From assembly GCA_023213315.1 (NCBI GenBank), contig JAKCPI010028314.1:1-64000 (forward strand): a DNA stretch of 64,000 nucleotides. The letters run 5' to 3'. Positions within the stretch are counted from its first letter, which is position 1. Every line of letters begins with the position of its first letter. The notes under the pieces were generated by a model. The model did no database searches, was not told where the DNA came from, and saw only the letters and a program-made list of their open reading frames with translations. The DNA comes from Euborellia annulipes. Its lineage: Eukaryota > Arthropoda > Insecta > Dermaptera > Anisolabididae. Positions 20,049 through 30,166 of this stretch are shown here, in pieces. Position numbers and translations under genes: made by a program.

Positions 20049-20320
20049 TTATTTATCCAAGATAAATTTTTATTGTTATTCTTTTGTTGTTGAAAAGACC
20101 CGTTCGGCCTATTGTCTGCTTTGAAAAAGGTATTTCTCACACAGACAAGTCGTCATTTGGGCTGCCTAACTACCGACTTTAGTCTCACTACTACATGTCA
20201 TCTTGATAATTTGTGACGATTATTTTGACGTGAGGAAGGTTCCATTTTGACCGAAAAGTCAGTCGACTAATAAAAAACGAATTAAAAGAAACTTTTATTT
20301 CATTATTGACTGTCTTTTTT
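20049..20320. other. Right arm of old foldback with weak ribozyme-like motif
   Basis: Contains the GGGCTGCCTAACTACCGACT partner of 19446-19480, and at about 20230-20280 GTGAGGA, a stem, then GACCGAAAAGTC, a degenerate version of the FB motif. Confidence 0.35.
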
Positions 20321-20854
20321 CCCAAACATCTCATTTTTAAATATCAATCAAATTTTTTGCTAATTTATTTAATTTTTTTCATCTTCCATCAAAATTTAGT
20401 TATACTGGTACATTCAAATTAAATCTAGTGAATTTGAGTTATTAAATTTTAAGTTCATTTAGAAGTCATTCGGTATAATAAGAGTTTCCCCAAATCCATT
20501 TCTATTCTCAATGATGGCGAAATTCCAAATTAGAATCATTAATGAGAGAAAGAGAGAGAAATAGTGAAGTTGAAAAGTTTTGACAAAAGAGAAAGGGAAT
20601 AGGGTTAATAATTATATGCAATAAAGGTAAATTCTCTTGTCCTCTCTAAAGGGATCTATAATTATCTTAATAAAGTTTTCGTTTACCTTTTATGTTATAT
20701 AGATTGAATAAGTTACCTGTTATATAGATTGATTACCTTTTGAAGTTATATAGATTGAATTAGTGTGGATATATATTATTTTTCCTTTTTAATAATTATT
20801 ATACTATTTTTTTCTTTTTCAAAATAACCAACCCAAAAAAGTGAACATAAAATG
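20321..20854. other. No gene; short tandem repeat
   Basis: GTTATATAGATTGA occurs three times between about 20693 and 20760 with different spacers. Otherwise AT-rich. Confidence 0.5.
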
Positions 20855-21135
20855 AGAAAGTTGTATTGCGAAGTCTCTTGATTAGATGGATGGATTTTAT
20901 GAGGAACTGCTCCTTCTCAGCTACCCGGCCCAAAACTCTGGTCAGGTCCCGAGTTAATCAAGTCCCCATTTTTTGGGCACTTGGCCACCTTTGGAGTGAG
21001 ATTTTCTTTCATTTTCCTACCCTAAGAGGAGACTTCGACAATGTTGAATTCTTTGCTGCAAGCTGAATTCGTACCCGAATTGTGTTGAAACTTCAGATTC
21101 GTAATTCGCATCTTAGCCATTTGCTTGCTCTTTTC
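20855..21135 (-). repeat. SINE-D copy, diverged
   Basis: Shares the order of TCTTTCATTTTCCT, AGAGGAGACTTCGACAATG, TGCAAGCTGAATTCG and a tRNA-like end with the copy at 28500-28798. A 66-codon frame in it has no recognised domain. Confidence 0.4.
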
Positions 21136-21731
21136 CGCAGGCTTTGTTGTCGTTTATACGATATGATAATTAGGCATTATCATTTTTTCTAATTCTTTCA
21201 CTCAAAGCTTTTATTTTTCTCAAGGTATTGACATGGTTTTGAGGTTTCTTTGAGGACTCTTCGAATTTCTAAGTTCCCAAAAGAAAAAATAAGAGCCTGT
21301 TTCTTCATCCAGCAGTACGGCAAATTCAATTTAAATTTACAAGTATGCCATATCTCTTCTTACTACGATGTAGGCCTATACTTGAAGAGATTCTCTCTCT
21401 GTTGATATACGTCGTTTTGTTGCGGTCTTAGTTATTGAACTATCAATGCTTCAAATTATGAATAAACAATCGAGCAGAGTGGTGGTTTATAATAATACTC
21501 CTCCCTCTACTCTCTCCTTCAACTCATATGTGTTTGTTTATAAGGTCAGAATTTGATTAACATCTGCCACTCTGTATTATCATCAATTTTTCTCAAGGGG
21601 CAAGTAGACAAATCAAAGTAGTTCTTTTAGAGATGTTATTAGTCACTTCCATATTTATTCAGATTAATGCAATTTGTTCTAAATTGAGACGAGAGGAATA
21701 AAAGCTCGTCAGTCGGATCGCATTTACACTA
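21136..21731. other. No recognisable feature
   Basis: Unique-looking AT-rich DNA without splice-bounded frames or repeat matches. Confidence 0.45.
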
Positions 21732-21792
21732 GATTAAATGCAGACGTTTGAATAACTATAACGGATACGATCATCAGTGCCAATATAAGTTT
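21732..21792 (-). ncRNA. Solo hammerhead-like motif related to FB7
   Basis: On the minus strand the text reads TTGGCA, CTGATGA, TCGTATCCGTTATAGTTATT, CAAACGTC, TG, closely following the FB7 arm. The core CTGATGA is canonical, but GAAA has become CAAA and stem II is weakened. Probably a decayed single arm. Confidence 0.4.
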
Positions 21793-21942
21793 TTTAAGGT
21801 GCATCAGTCATATGAAATAAGTCCATTGGGGGAGGGTAGGAAGCATCAGCAAGCAATATATCACTCAAAACAACTATTAGTCTTCACGGCATCTTGTTAG
21901 GTCGTATAGACTTTGGACAATATTTATTTAAAATACGGTATT
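21793..21942. other. No recognisable feature
   Basis: Short unique stretch before the SINE; nothing coding. Confidence 0.4.
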
Positions 21943-22371
21943 CCCTCGGGCTTGGTGTAGTTGTTAGCGCGCCTGACTTGTATACCAAGGGTCGAAGGTT
22001 CGGATTTCAGCCAGCCCGATGATTTTATTTAAGCCATTTGGATACCAAAGGGCTTATATAAGAATGCCTGGACCTCTATTAGATACATTCATTGACAACG
22101 GTTATCTTAAATGTCTTATATAGCCTAAGTTGCCAAAAAGACTGTATGCATGTATGTGTGGCCAGCCCGATGATTTTATTTAAGCCATTTGGATACCAAA
22201 GGGCTTATATAAGAATGCCTGGACCTCTATTAGATACATTCATTGACAACGGTTATCTTAAATGTCTTATATAGCCTAAGTTGCCAAAAAGACTTTATGC
22301 ATGTATGTGTGATTGTGAGTGTGAAAAAAGTATGAGTGTTAAAAAAAAAATAAATAAAATAAAAATACGAT
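21943..22371 (+). repeat. SINE-T with internal 151-bp tandem duplication
   Basis: Head boxes (GGTGTAGTTGTTAGCG, GGTTCGGATTT) are followed by the body and tail, which are present twice in tandem: 22010-22160 and 22161-22311 differ at a single base. A-rich tail and possible duplication AAATACGGTAT/AAATACGATAT lie at the ends (10 of 11). Confidence 0.88.
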
Positions 22372-22382
22372 ATACAGTATTT

Positions 22383-22765
22383 CCAAGCACATTTATTTAT
22401 ATCATTTTGTATCCAAATGATTTAAATAAATATTCATCTGTTTGTAGTGGCGGATCCAGAGGTGTTTCTCGGGGGGGGGGGGGGGGGTAATCTGGAGCGA
22501 CTGGTCGCACAGCACACATTTTTTTCTTAATTTCGGTAATTTAAAGGCGCATTCTGTACTTGTTTACCATATAAATCAAATTTTTAAGTATTAATTTTTA
22601 AAATTTTACATTAAAAATACATTTTTTTTTTCCAAAAAAAGTTTGTTTTTTCAAAATGGGGGGTAATTGCCCCTTTACCCCCTGTATCCGCCCTTGTCTG
22701 TTTGAGATCCGAAACCGTACCCCGTGGCTTTAAGACTGTCAATATAGACTCTTGTCAACACCTAT
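22383..22765 (-). repeat. SINE-T on minus strand, split by a hAT MITE
   Basis: Two parts (22383-22444 and 22705-22765) give body and head of a SINE-T on the minus strand. The interruption is the hAT-B MITE at 22445-22696 with an exact 8-bp duplication inside the SINE. Confidence 0.75.
22437..22704. mobile_element. hAT-B MITE with exact 8-bp target duplication
   Basis: The element (22445-22696, 252 bp) has ends TAGTGGCGGATCCAG and CTGTATCCGCCCTTG. TCTGTTTG is found directly on both sides. A G18-type run is followed by TAATCTGGAGCGACTGGTCG, which resembles the HER terminal hairpin, and by TTCGGTAATTTAAAGG. The interior is non-coding. Confidence 0.9.
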
Positions 22766-23011
22766 TCTTAATTGTTCTATTTTATGGTCATATATTAAGT
22801 TTGTAACTCCACAAAAAATGATATTATAATAATAGTTTACTGGCATTTTTTAGTACCCCTATGCTTCTCCATGTTTTAAATTTTAAATGAATGGTCTTTA
22901 CAATTACAATTAAGAAATTTTTTTTTAATAATTACTAAAGAGGTAAATTTTTTTATTATAATTTTATTTTTTTTTTTTTAACTCATTCGTCACTATAATA
23001 TTATATATACC

Positions 23012-23015
<4 letters not shown>
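22766..23015. other. No recognisable feature
   Basis: AT-rich with T runs. Confidence 0.45.

Positions 23016-23070
<55 letters not shown>
23016..23070. repeat. (TA)n microsatellite
   Basis: About 27 uninterrupted AT dinucleotides. Confidence 0.98.
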
Positions 23071-23074
<4 letters not shown>

Positions 23075-23849
23075 TTCGAATTTCTCATATTACCATCATA
23101 AATGTAAACAGCTTATGTAATAATATAAATTGAAAATTCATTTGTTAATTGGCTAAAATGAGAATATTCATTTTTTTTTTTAATAAAAATAAAATTGAAT
23201 ATTCCATATTAATTAACATTGAATAATTTTAAATACGATTCAATTACATTAAAAAAAAGGATGCTGCGAAAATAAACTTTGGAGGGGAAAGGGAATGTAA
23301 AACATTTTCATTTGCAGCTGTTCTTTTGTCCCACCCCATGACCACTCCATTATAATTAGATATTGATTTGATATTCTAATTATTTATTAATTAATGTAAT
23401 TTTGTCAATTATTCATTAATTAATTTATGGAAAAATTTATACAATTCTCCTTTCATATAGATTTTAGAATGATCCAAAAAAATTTTTTTTTATTAATTTT
23501 ATGTTTATTTAAAATTTTAATAAATTTGTTCTTAGGCCTAGCTGTAGTGTATTTTATATTTTTTGAACTAATTTGATCACATATAAATACTGTAATTTCC
23601 AAGCATTCGCTTTCATTGCGTGTTTAGGAATAGTTCAAAATTTGCCCTAACTTCTAATTAATGTTGAGTCTAGCTAATTCATTTAGATGTTCCTGGTGGT
23701 GAAGAGCAGAGAGAGAGGAAATACCATTTAATTTTTTCTCTTTCTAATTTTCATTCTTTTGGTTTTTTTTAAAGACTTTTCACCTTCTTACGCTATATAT
23801 AACTTACTTTCACGATACTTAATATACTATATAATTAGGGTACATTTTA
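23071..23849. other. No recognisable feature
   Basis: AT-rich unique sequence; no coding or RNA structure seen. Confidence 0.45.
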
Positions 23850-24270
23850 CCAATCAGGATTTGATGGATGTTGCAGTCAGGAAATTGAATAAAAATTTTA
23901 TTTAATTATTTATTAGCCGCCGTTTCAGTCGCCAATAACGACTTTCTTCATCAGAGCAAATATTGTTAAATATACATGATCTAAGGTATTTTTATAAATA
24001 TTACAATCATATACAATTTCTTAATAGGCTACATCTTTTTAATATGAATCAGAGACCCCGAGCAAGCAAATTATTAATTTTTATACATATCAAAAAGATT
24101 TATTAAGAAAGAAATGAATGCAATATTTATAAAAATACCTAAAATCGTGTATATTTAACAGCATTTGCGCTAATAAGATAGTGATTGACGACCGAAACGT
24201 CGGCGAATCAAAAACTAAATAAAATTTTTTATTTTATTTCTGGGTACAACGTACCTCAAATCCTGATTGA
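23850..24270. mobile_element. Foldback element FB6 with hammerhead-like arms
   Basis: The arms (about 23850-24035 and 24090-24270) are inverted copies with moderate divergence, from CCAATCAGGATTTG to CAAATCCTGATTG. The left arm on the minus strand (23913-23962) carries a canonical CTGATGA, an AGTCG/CGACT stem and GAAACGGC. The right arm on the plus strand (24161-24208) keeps ACGACCGAAACGTCGGCG but has lost the CTGATGA core. Orientation is outward. Confidence 0.7.
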
Positions 24271-24294
24271 ATCTCTACAGTCATAAAAAATTTT

Positions 24295-24460
24295 ATGTTT
24301 ATGTATACCTTTTGGTATCTTAATTATTTAAATAAATTGATTAGACTGCTTGGGATCCGAACCCGAGTTCCTTGACTTTAAGATCATTATTTTGAATGGC
24401 CTGAGTTGCCGAAAAGACTATGTGAATGCGTGTGTGAGTGTGAGTGAGAAAAAAAGATCA
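24295..24460. repeat. SINE-T fragments in opposite orientation
   Basis: A minus-strand head and body piece (about 24305-24390, including GGGTTCGGATCCCAAGCAGT on the minus strand) is followed by a plus-strand tail piece (24396-24455, GGCCTGAGTTGCCGAAAAGA). Confidence 0.65.
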
Positions 24461-25331
24461 TTATTATTATTGAAAAATCTTTTGTTAAACAAAATTCATT
24501 GATTTATTTTTTTTTTTATATTAGTTTATCAATAGCGTTTTTTCTGAAAATAGCTTTAATTAAAATGCTAATTTTGTCGAATTTATTAAAAAATATTAAT
24601 ACATAAATTAATTTTTTTTTTTTTTAATAATCCAAAGTATATGTATTCTCTTATCTTATTACAATTCTTCTTTTGCCTTAAAAATAAATTCGGGAAATTT
24701 TAATTAATCTCATGAGATTGTAAGTCATGATAAATAAATACCCGTGTACAAGGCTATTTATTTACATAATATTCGCAGTGTTAATTTAATATGAAAAAAA
24801 TATATATAATAAAATGAAATTATTTTTATCTTGATGATTTTTTTGGTCTGGTAATGAAAGTGCAATTAATTCTTATTCAGCAAGCGATGAAAATTTCAAT
24901 TCATTTTTTAAATTAATGCTCGTGTCCTTGGGGAGTCTTCAAGGACCTCTCATTTATTATAAATGAAACCCATCTTTGATATAAACATGTATGCATAAAA
25001 AACCAACATTAATATCTTCACTTTTACTTTTTAATTAAAGCTTAGTTATTAACAATAGGAAGTGAGAAATAAAGCAGCTCCGATAACTTTGGTTAAAATC
25101 CATCTAATTGCTAATAAATATCACTCGCCCTCTGGAAGGAAAAGGAAATCTACCCCAGTTACTGAAGTGTGAACATTATTTTTAAATTTTAAATTTCAAG
25201 AAAAAGACTTTATTTTATTTAGTAATGTTAAATCATCATAACAATTTATCACGGGTTATTTTTCCATTGATTGCTTTTAATTTGCATTTTTTTAATGTTG
25301 AAAATACTATATTTGTGTTAAAAACTTATAT
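24461..25331. other. No recognisable feature
   Basis: AT-rich sequence; no frame, splice pair or repeat family recognised. Confidence 0.45.
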
Positions 25332-25480
25332 TAGGGGCCATTCATAACTTGAGCAGTTTGAGAGACTAACAGGGGAGTCATGTTTACTAATTTTTTTCCG
25401 ATAAGGGAAGGGGAGGACGTTAATAAGTTGATTACGTCAGCATTTTATAAGTTCAAAAAGGTTCCCTTAAAAAAGGCACA
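25332..25480. mobile_element. Possible end of a Harbinger-like element
   Basis: TTA is followed by GGGGCCATTCATAACTTGAG, similar to common GGGGCCATTCATAA-type termini with TTA duplications. I could not find the matching right end. Confidence 0.3.
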
Positions 25481-26072
25481 CAATTTATTACATGAAATGC
25501 TTACGTAACCATTGTTTTGCATGTAGCAATTTGCTTATTATTGCTGACAAGGGATAAAGTAGACTAAAACAGCAAATAAATGATTTCATAATACTTGATG
25601 CTCCCAAAGAGTATATTATTCCATGAAAAGTACTGAAAATAAAATAAATCTAAGCAGTGAAGAAAAGTGGGGAAAATTGTAATAAGATAAGTCGAATTAT
25701 CTAAATTATCAAAAATCCTTAGTAGGGATTGAATAGCGAAAAAATCTGGTGTGACTGTCACACAGCACACAACTTTCTTTTACCTTCGGTAATCGAAAGT
25801 TGTGTTAAGTGCTTGTTTCGCCAGTTTTTTTATGTCTAAATATATTTAGTTTCCGCCGATATATTAGTATTCATATCATAAATAAAAAAAATTTGGTGTG
25901 ACTGGTCTACATATATTTAGTTTCCGACAGTACGGTACATTTGAATTCAAGCTGTAAAATTTATAAATGTAGAAAAATATTTATATTTTAAATTAAGTTG
26001 TATGCTGGGTATGTGAGATTGGAGTTGGGAAAAATAAAACCATCGTTGTCGAACACCTTTACACTTTTATTC

Positions 26073-26118
26073 AGGCAGACGTTTCGGTAACCATAACGGT
26101 TGCCATCTTCAGTGCCAA
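26073..26118 (-). ncRNA. Hammerhead-ribozyme-like motif, FB7 left arm
   Basis: On the minus strand the order is GGCA (stem I), CTGAAGA (core), T, GGCAACC, loop, GGTTACC (stem II), GAAA, CGTC, TGCC (stem I partner). Core CTGANGA and GAAA are present, the GTC cleavage triplet is in place and GGCA/TGCC pair. Stem III would be only A-U closed around CG, as in very short-stem hammerheads that act as dimers. An extra T between core and stem II departs from the canonical form. Confidence 0.5.
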
Positions 26119-26160
26119 TGATGAAGATGGCAACCGTTATGGTTACCGAAACGTCTGCCT
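26115..26160 (+). ncRNA. Hammerhead-ribozyme-like motif, FB7 right arm
   Basis: Same elements as the left arm, but the core start reads ATGAAGA, not CTGAAGA, because the palindrome centre is slightly asymmetric. GAAACGTC and TGCC are intact. Probably weaker than the left arm. Confidence 0.4.
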
Positions 26161-26671
26161 GAATAAAAGTGTAAAGGTGTTCGACAACGCTGGTTTTATT
26201 CTTCCCAACTCCAATATTTATATTTTGTTACCATAGCAACCATTTCTCCTATCTTTCCTATGAAGTTCAACAGTAAACTGTGCTTCAAAAGATTTCATGG
26301 GCATAATGAAAATATACATTTTAAAGAGCATCTAAAAAATAAATGATTTATGAATTTTAATCAAAATCGTTGGAATTTTGAGAAAAATGGAAAAAAATGA
26401 AAAAGTAAAGTGCTAGTACTTTTTAGCCGATTTTGTTCAAAAGTTTCGTGTTACTTCCCAGTAGATATAAATTTTCAACCTCCTAGGTCTTGAGATATTT
26501 TGTTCACAGACAGACAGACTGACCATGTTACGAAAACCACTTTTTTGGATTCAGGGGACCTCAAAATGTATATCCATCAAAATCTCGAAATCGAAATTTT
26601 GACATAAATCCAATATTTTCTCACTACATATATACATTATTAAATATAAATATAGATAAGAGAAAGTAAAA

Positions 26672-27180
26672 AATTAGCCACTGAATTAAGAAAATTTATC
26701 TTTTGGCAAAATTTCAATTATCTTTTTACCTGGGAAATAGTTAAATGATTACATTCGAATCGATTTTACTAGTACTAGGAAATACAAGAGAGCAAATTCT
26801 ATGAACAAGAGCTGCTCTATTGTTTTTGTGCAGGCAGTATAACAAACCACTAGAATTAAACCGAAGATAGTTTATTTATTTTCTCGGTTACCAAATGATA
26901 TATTAGTTAATTAAAAGTAATTATTTTAAGAGTTAGTTATCTTAGTTTTTTCTGATCATGAACAACTCCATCCGAACTATTCACTTAAAATGACAACTTC
27001 AAGAATCTTAAATAGATGAGAAAGAATTTCTATTTAAGAGAAGTGGGAAGAGTTAACATTCCTTCTTCTGGAGAGAAATATTTCATAATAAAGATAAATA
27101 AACGACACAGCAAAAAAAAAATCTGTGTGGTTTATCGACGAGAGACTCTGCTCTTATGTTTTATAAATGTATCAACATAC
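26672..27180. other. No gene supported
   Basis: AT-rich; a 72-codon frame crosses into the following inverted repeat and shows no domain. Confidence 0.4.
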
Positions 27181-27420
27181 ACATACCGTGCAGAGAAAAG
27201 ATATTGGACAAGCTGGCGTCCACCTGGCTTTTGAGCCCCACGCACAAGCAACCATTTACAAATGTCTGTATATTCAGTTGTTGTTAAGAGAACCTTGCAG
27301 GGGACATGTCCTTTTGGAAGCAACTAACTATACAGACTGTTGTAAATGGTTGCCCATGCGTAAGGCTCAAAAGCCAGGCAGACGCGAGCTTGTCCAATAT
27401 CTTTTCTCTGCACGTATGTC
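27181..27420. repeat. Inverted repeat with about 100-bp arms joined to HER
   Basis: ACATACCGTGCAGAGAAAAG and the following 75 bp recur in reverse complement up to CTTTTCTCTGCACGTATGT. The loop is about 40 bp. There is no hammerhead-like core. The right arm abuts the HER fragment at 27418. The two long frames here are mirror translations of the arms. Confidence 0.8.
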
Positions 27421-27589
27421 TGACAGACAGACAGACCATGTAGCGAATACCACTTTTTTGGATTTAGAGGACCTCAAAACGTGGATATCCATCAAAATCT
27501 CGACTTGGAATTTTTGACATTAATCCAATACTTTCTCCATATATAGCCCCTATGTAGATTAACATATACATATAGGTAAGAGAAAGTAA
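27418..27589 (-). repeat. HER fragment, terminal part
   Basis: GACAGACAGACCATGTAGCG, AAAATCTCGACTTGGAATTT and GGTAAGAGAAAGTA occur in normal reverse order. The rest of the element is missing, replaced by the inverted repeat. Confidence 0.85.
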
Positions 27590-27945
27590 AAATCTGATAT
27601 AATTAATCGCACACACTTTGTTATATTACTTTAACAATAGAAAGTAATCTGATAATGCTTTCACATTAGATTTTTTGACTTGTCAATATTTTTTTCAGTC
27701 CGATCCGATAGTAACTTATACCAACACCCACGAAGTAAATAATCACCAAAGTAATTAATTTTTTTTTCCCCAAGGGTGATATTTATAAAAGTTATATATA
27801 AAATATGTAATTTTCAAATTACGTCATCACATCCACTCGTTAAAACGTTAGACTCGATTAGGGCCTACTAGTTAAATATTTCCCTTATAAAAGAATGGAC
27901 AAGAGCTTTGTCTAGCATTCTTCACTCAGAGCCTTATTTCTCTAA
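27590..27945. other. No recognisable feature
   Basis: AT-rich sequence up to the Harbinger-like element. Confidence 0.4.
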
Positions 27946-28122
27946 GGGCTGGTTGCTTCACTTCTAACTTCACAACTAGCCTACTTATCCGACCTATTGC
28001 TAATCATCGATATAGTAAACGCTTAACCTTGCAGTTAAATTAAAAAAATGATTTTTTTTTAGCTCTCTGAGGTACTTTTAAAAGTTTTGTGAAGTTAGCA
28101 ACTTATTAAAAGCATAATTTTT

Positions 28123-28403
28123 TAAAAATTATTAGGCCCTAGGGCCTTGGTGTAGTTGCTAGCGTTCTGGCCTTCTATACCAAGGATCGCGGTTTCGAAC
28201 CCCAGGCAATTCGATGATTTTATTTAAGCCATTTGGATATCAAATGGCTTAAATAAAAATACCTGGACCCCAAATATATATATATATATATTAATTAAAT
28301 ACGAGTTTCGTTAAGTCTTATATGGCCTGAGTTGCCGAGAAAACTGAGTGTGAGTGTGAAAAGTGTGAATGTTTTTTTATTAAAAAAAAAAAAAAAATTA
28401 TTA
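28123..28403 (+). repeat. SINE-T with about 11-bp target duplication
   Basis: Head GGTGTAGTTGCTAGCG and GGTTTCGAACCCC, body with a GCCATTTGG...CAAATGGC hairpin, tail CTGAGTTGCCGAGAAAACTG, GT-rich run and A-run. AAAAATTATTA is seen at both ends. Confidence 0.85.
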
Positions 28404-28499
28404 AAAATAAAAATTAAAATGAATTAAAATAAATATTGATAATTAAAACATTATATTTTTTTAACAAAAATTTAAAAATTTCCAAAGAAATAAACCCTG
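28404..28499. other. AT-rich spacer inside the Harbinger-like element
   Basis: Short AT-rich segment without signals. Confidence 0.4.
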
Positions 28500-28798
28500 T
28501 TTTCACCCCTTAGTTAAGCCTTATACCGAACCTTTGGTCTTCTCCCTTTCTCTTCTCTTCAGTCATTATTGTCAGAGCAGACACGTTGTGATTACTCTGC
28601 GGAAAAACTTTCATGGGAACAATACTGAGGTGTATTCCCGGGAACAATACTGAGGTGGGTTTCCGTTTCCTTCCTCAGGAGAAGGCATCTCAAAGTTGTA
28701 TGATTTTTTGCCATAAGCTGAATTTGAACTTGAGTTCTCTCCAACTCAGGATTATAATCTCAACTGCTTTATCCTCTGAACTTAATCAAATGATTAGC
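28500..28798 (-). repeat. SINE-D copy
   Basis: The minus strand has a tRNA-like head (TAAAGCAGTTGAG, CAAGTTCAAATTC) followed by a body shared with 20855-21135. A 23-bp direct duplication (GGGAACAATACTGAGGTG, twice) lies at 28614-28657. It ends exactly where the MITE duplication TTA starts. Confidence 0.5.
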
Positions 28799-29100
28799 TT
28801 AGGGAGCGTACAAGTATTACGTAACGCAATTTTTGAAGATTTTTGACCCCCTCTCCCCCCATGTAACGCGCCGTAACATTTTTTCTGGACCCTCCCCCCT
28901 AGACGTTATGTAACGCTCAAGTGGCCATTTTTTTTCTAAAAGTCACAATAATGTTGCGCAAAGTATCGGAAAGTCGATAAAATACAGTTACGTAACGCGT
29001 TGTTCAACCCCCCCCCCCCCCCCCCTTGTAACGCATGGTAACGTTTTACGAGACCCCCTCCCCCCCAAATTGCGTTACGTAATACTTGTACGCTCCCTTA
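28799..29100. mobile_element. Harbinger-like MITE with exact TTA duplication
   Basis: GGGAGCGTACAAGTATTACG (28802) and its complement at the right end pair for about 31 bp. TTA flanks both sides. The inside is rich in ACGTAACG and in C-runs (up to 19 C near 29010-29025). Non-coding. Confidence 0.88.
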
Positions 29101-29165
29101 ACTAGATTTGAAAAAGATTATCCGAGCAATAGTTAGTTATTTTGAAGTGAAGCAACCAGCCCTAA

Positions 29166-29911
29166 AAGAAGATGCATATCGTACCTTTTTCGGTCCCTTG
29201 TCTTTAGACTGAAATTGGATATTAGAATTCTTTCAAAACTAATAAGTTCAATTTGTTGTAGGGTGTTGATTTTGGTTTTATAGGAATCTGATTATAGGCT
29301 ACCTAAACTTAGAAATACATTTTTACCTTTTAAAAATTCACATAATTACTCTAATTCCTCAAAAGTGATTCGATTTCGTCTAAGTTGAAATAATTCTTTT
29401 AGAAAAATGTTTGTCTATAATTCTCCTGTTTCCTCTGTTGGAGTATCCAGCTAGCTTCATTAATTAAATCCCAAAACAACGAAACTTTAGTATTTTCCTT
29501 ATACAACTCGACTCAATCACTTGTCTGGCCTTTACAATATTGCATTCTCCTTCCTCTTCTTCGCTTCCTTCTCTCTTGTTGTTTTCTTGTTGCTGTCATT
29601 ATTTAATGAATTTCAATTAGAGGCCAGAGGTCTTGACAGCCCTCTACTCCGCCCTCTCGTTTTATTAAATCATTTAATGACTAAAATCTTAATTTAATTA
29701 ATTAATAAAGGAAAGCCTTCCTTTACTTTCTGTTTTTAAGACGTTAACGTCAAAATCTTTTCTAAACATAAAATGGCCTAACTTTGTTGGTAATTTAAAT
29801 TAAATAAGTATTAAATTAATGATAACAACTGTGAAAGCCTAAACTCAAAAAGTTAGATAGTAGGCCTAAACCTATGACAACATATTGAAATTTTATTTAT
29901 TATTTGTTTAT
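29166..29911. other. No recognisable feature
   Basis: AT-rich unique sequence; no frame or repeat identified. Confidence 0.45.
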
Positions 29912-30120
29912 TATCCCACTCTCGGCGTCTGAGGCCTTGAACATATTTATTTTAATATTTACTGTACTGATGGCTTCCTGGGGACGTTCCACAGTCTGAT
30001 TCCTAGGAGTCACCCTCCCTCCCGAGGTATCGCCGCTTTTGAGATTGCTTAACCACAACAATTTATTTGAGGTTATTGGCTTTTATTTTAAATACAAGTT
30101 GCCAGGGGGCTATGTCCCCT
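29912..30120 (-). repeat. SINE-C copy
   Basis: Shares CTGATGGCTTCC, GGGGACGTTCCACAG, CCCGAGG-TTCGCC-like text and GTTGCCAGGGGGC with the other copies. GGCGTCTGAGGCC at its left resembles the common SINE tail. Confidence 0.6.
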
Positions 30121-30122
30121 GG

Positions 30123-30166
30123 GGTAAGAGAAAGTTGTGTGCTGTGGACAGTCACACCAGATTTTG
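30123..30166 (+). repeat. HER terminal fragment
   Basis: GGTAAGAGAAAGTTGTGTGC through GTCACACCAGATTTTG is half of the right hairpin. Confidence 0.85.

Larger units (their letters stand above)
25980..26215. mobile_element. Foldback element FB7, near-perfect 198-bp palindrome
   Basis: Positions 26018-26215 fold on themselves from ATTGGAGTTGGG to CCCAACTCCAAT with only a few mismatches. TTTATATTTT at the HER junctions (about 25980-25989 and the right side near 26216-26225) suggests a roughly 10-bp target duplication. Both arms carry a well-formed hammerhead-like motif pointing outward. Confidence 0.85.
25741..26671 (-). repeat. HER copy 8, complete order, interrupted by foldback FB7
   Basis: A hairpin-end (25741-25835), a second partial end (25890-25960), then body blocks in reverse order (GCAACCATTTCTCCTATC, AAAGTGCTAGTACTTTTT, GACCATGTTACGAAAACC) to the GATAAGAGAAAGTA terminus. 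FB7 was inserted in the body, between direct repeats of TTTATATTTT. Confidence 0.85.
27946..29162. mobile_element. PIF/Harbinger-like element enlarged by three nested insertions
   Basis: The ends GGGCTGGTTGCTTCACTTCT and TTTTGAAGTGAAGCAACCAG plus CCC are inverted repeats flanked by TAA (27943-27945, 29163-29165). GGGCTGGTTG is a typical PIF/Harbinger start. Inside lie SINE-T (28134-28392), SINE-D (28500-28798) and a second Harbinger-like MITE (28802-29097). The original element would be only about 0.3-0.4 kb. Confidence 0.78.

Noticed and set aside
27016..27517. Frames of 63-116 codons
   Set aside because: They lie in a large inverted repeat and a HER fragment and mirror each other across the arms.
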